Translations under genes and position numbers: made by a program
Part shown: piece after piece, positions 63,987-64,000 of the stretch
How the letters are laid out: the number at the start of each line of letters is the position of its first letter
Position numbering within the stretch: the stretch's first letter is position 1
The notes under the pieces: model-generated
The model's input: the letters and a program-made list of their open reading frames with translations, nothing else
Told to the model about the DNA's origin: nothing
Database searches by the model: none
Origin: Terramyces sp. JEL0728
Taxonomy: Eukaryota > Chytridiomycota > Chytridiomycetes > Rhizophydiales > Terramycetaceae
Assembly: GCA_027603945.1 (NCBI GenBank)
Contig: JADIIU010000035.1
Location: 53,915 to 117,914, forward strand
Direction of reading: 5' to 3'
DNA length: 64,000 nucleotides

Positions 63987-64000
63987 TGTATTTCTGCGAT

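Noticed and set aside
1..64000. Search for CRISPR arrays, transposons, rRNA and tRNA genes
   Set aside because: No repeat-spacer pattern, no transposase-like frame, no terminal inverted repeats at the duplication ends, and no cloverleaf or rRNA signature were seen by eye.

Overview
The window is nuclear DNA of a fungus with a small, crowded genome. I cannot place it more exactly than an early-diverging (zoosporic or zygomycete-grade) lineage. Fungal marks are velvet-domain regulators, a hevein-type chitin-binding secreted protein, VID27, pantothenate synthetase, a MET6-type methionine synthase and GPI-type Cys-rich surface proteins. A rhodopsin-like receptor and PrimPol argue against an ordinary yeast. 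Almost every gene is cut by spliceosomal introns of only 19-24 nt (about 90 reconstructed, each restoring frame and homology), with GT at the start, a taa(t/c) branch-like motif close to the end, and AG. Raw open reading frames therefore break at each intron, and several genes (APC13, CMC1, the Cys-rich tail proteins, ISY1) appear only after removing them.

Layout. 1-7952 is one copy of a segmental duplication: MET6 (3' part), ESF2, APC13, EME1, MED16 and two small Cys-rich tail proteins. It recurs at 22430-30397 with about 1-2 % divergence. The second MET6 is complete and starts at 21804, so the duplication may extend past the window start. 7953-21291, between the copies, holds CMC1, a helical (probably mitochondrial) protein, a GPI-type Cys-rich protein, PNO1, VID27, a chitin-binding protein, an HMG-box-like factor, a charged SVFDRLG-repeat protein, pantothenate synthetase, an arrestin-like protein, a DsbA-like oxidoreductase, a second GPI-type protein, HAP3 (NF-YB) and a histidine acid phosphatase.

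30398-35462 carries an alpha/beta hydrolase, a PPR protein and propionyl-CoA carboxylase beta, packed 8-27 bp apart. 35463-42215 is looser: four small velvet paralogues with the same intron positions, with PrimPol between the third and fourth and long intergenic spacers. 42324-53235 returns to dense housekeeping genes: VPS52, a DUF1748-like protein, RPT3, SWD2/WDR82, a long coiled-coil protein, a BAR protein and an F-box protein. 54002-63986 holds two bHLH paralogues, a glutathione S-transferase, an unrecognised protein, ISY1, ATG12, a small PH-like protein, a rhodopsin-like GPCR, two tandem membrane proteins with PPxY motifs, and a PDK/BCKDK-family kinase.

Most genes are unrelated housekeeping functions (ribosome assembly, splicing, proteasome, trafficking, Mediator, APC/C, mitochondrial metabolism). 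The locally coherent sets are the velvet cluster, the surface proteins of 9.8-18.8 kb and the bHLH pair. The most unusual points are the ultra-short introns, an ISY1 interval that can be read as three such introns separated by 1-nt and 3-nt exons, splice-site damage in one MED16 copy and in the phosphatase gene, and the velvet array. I see no tRNA or rRNA gene, transposon or CRISPR array.
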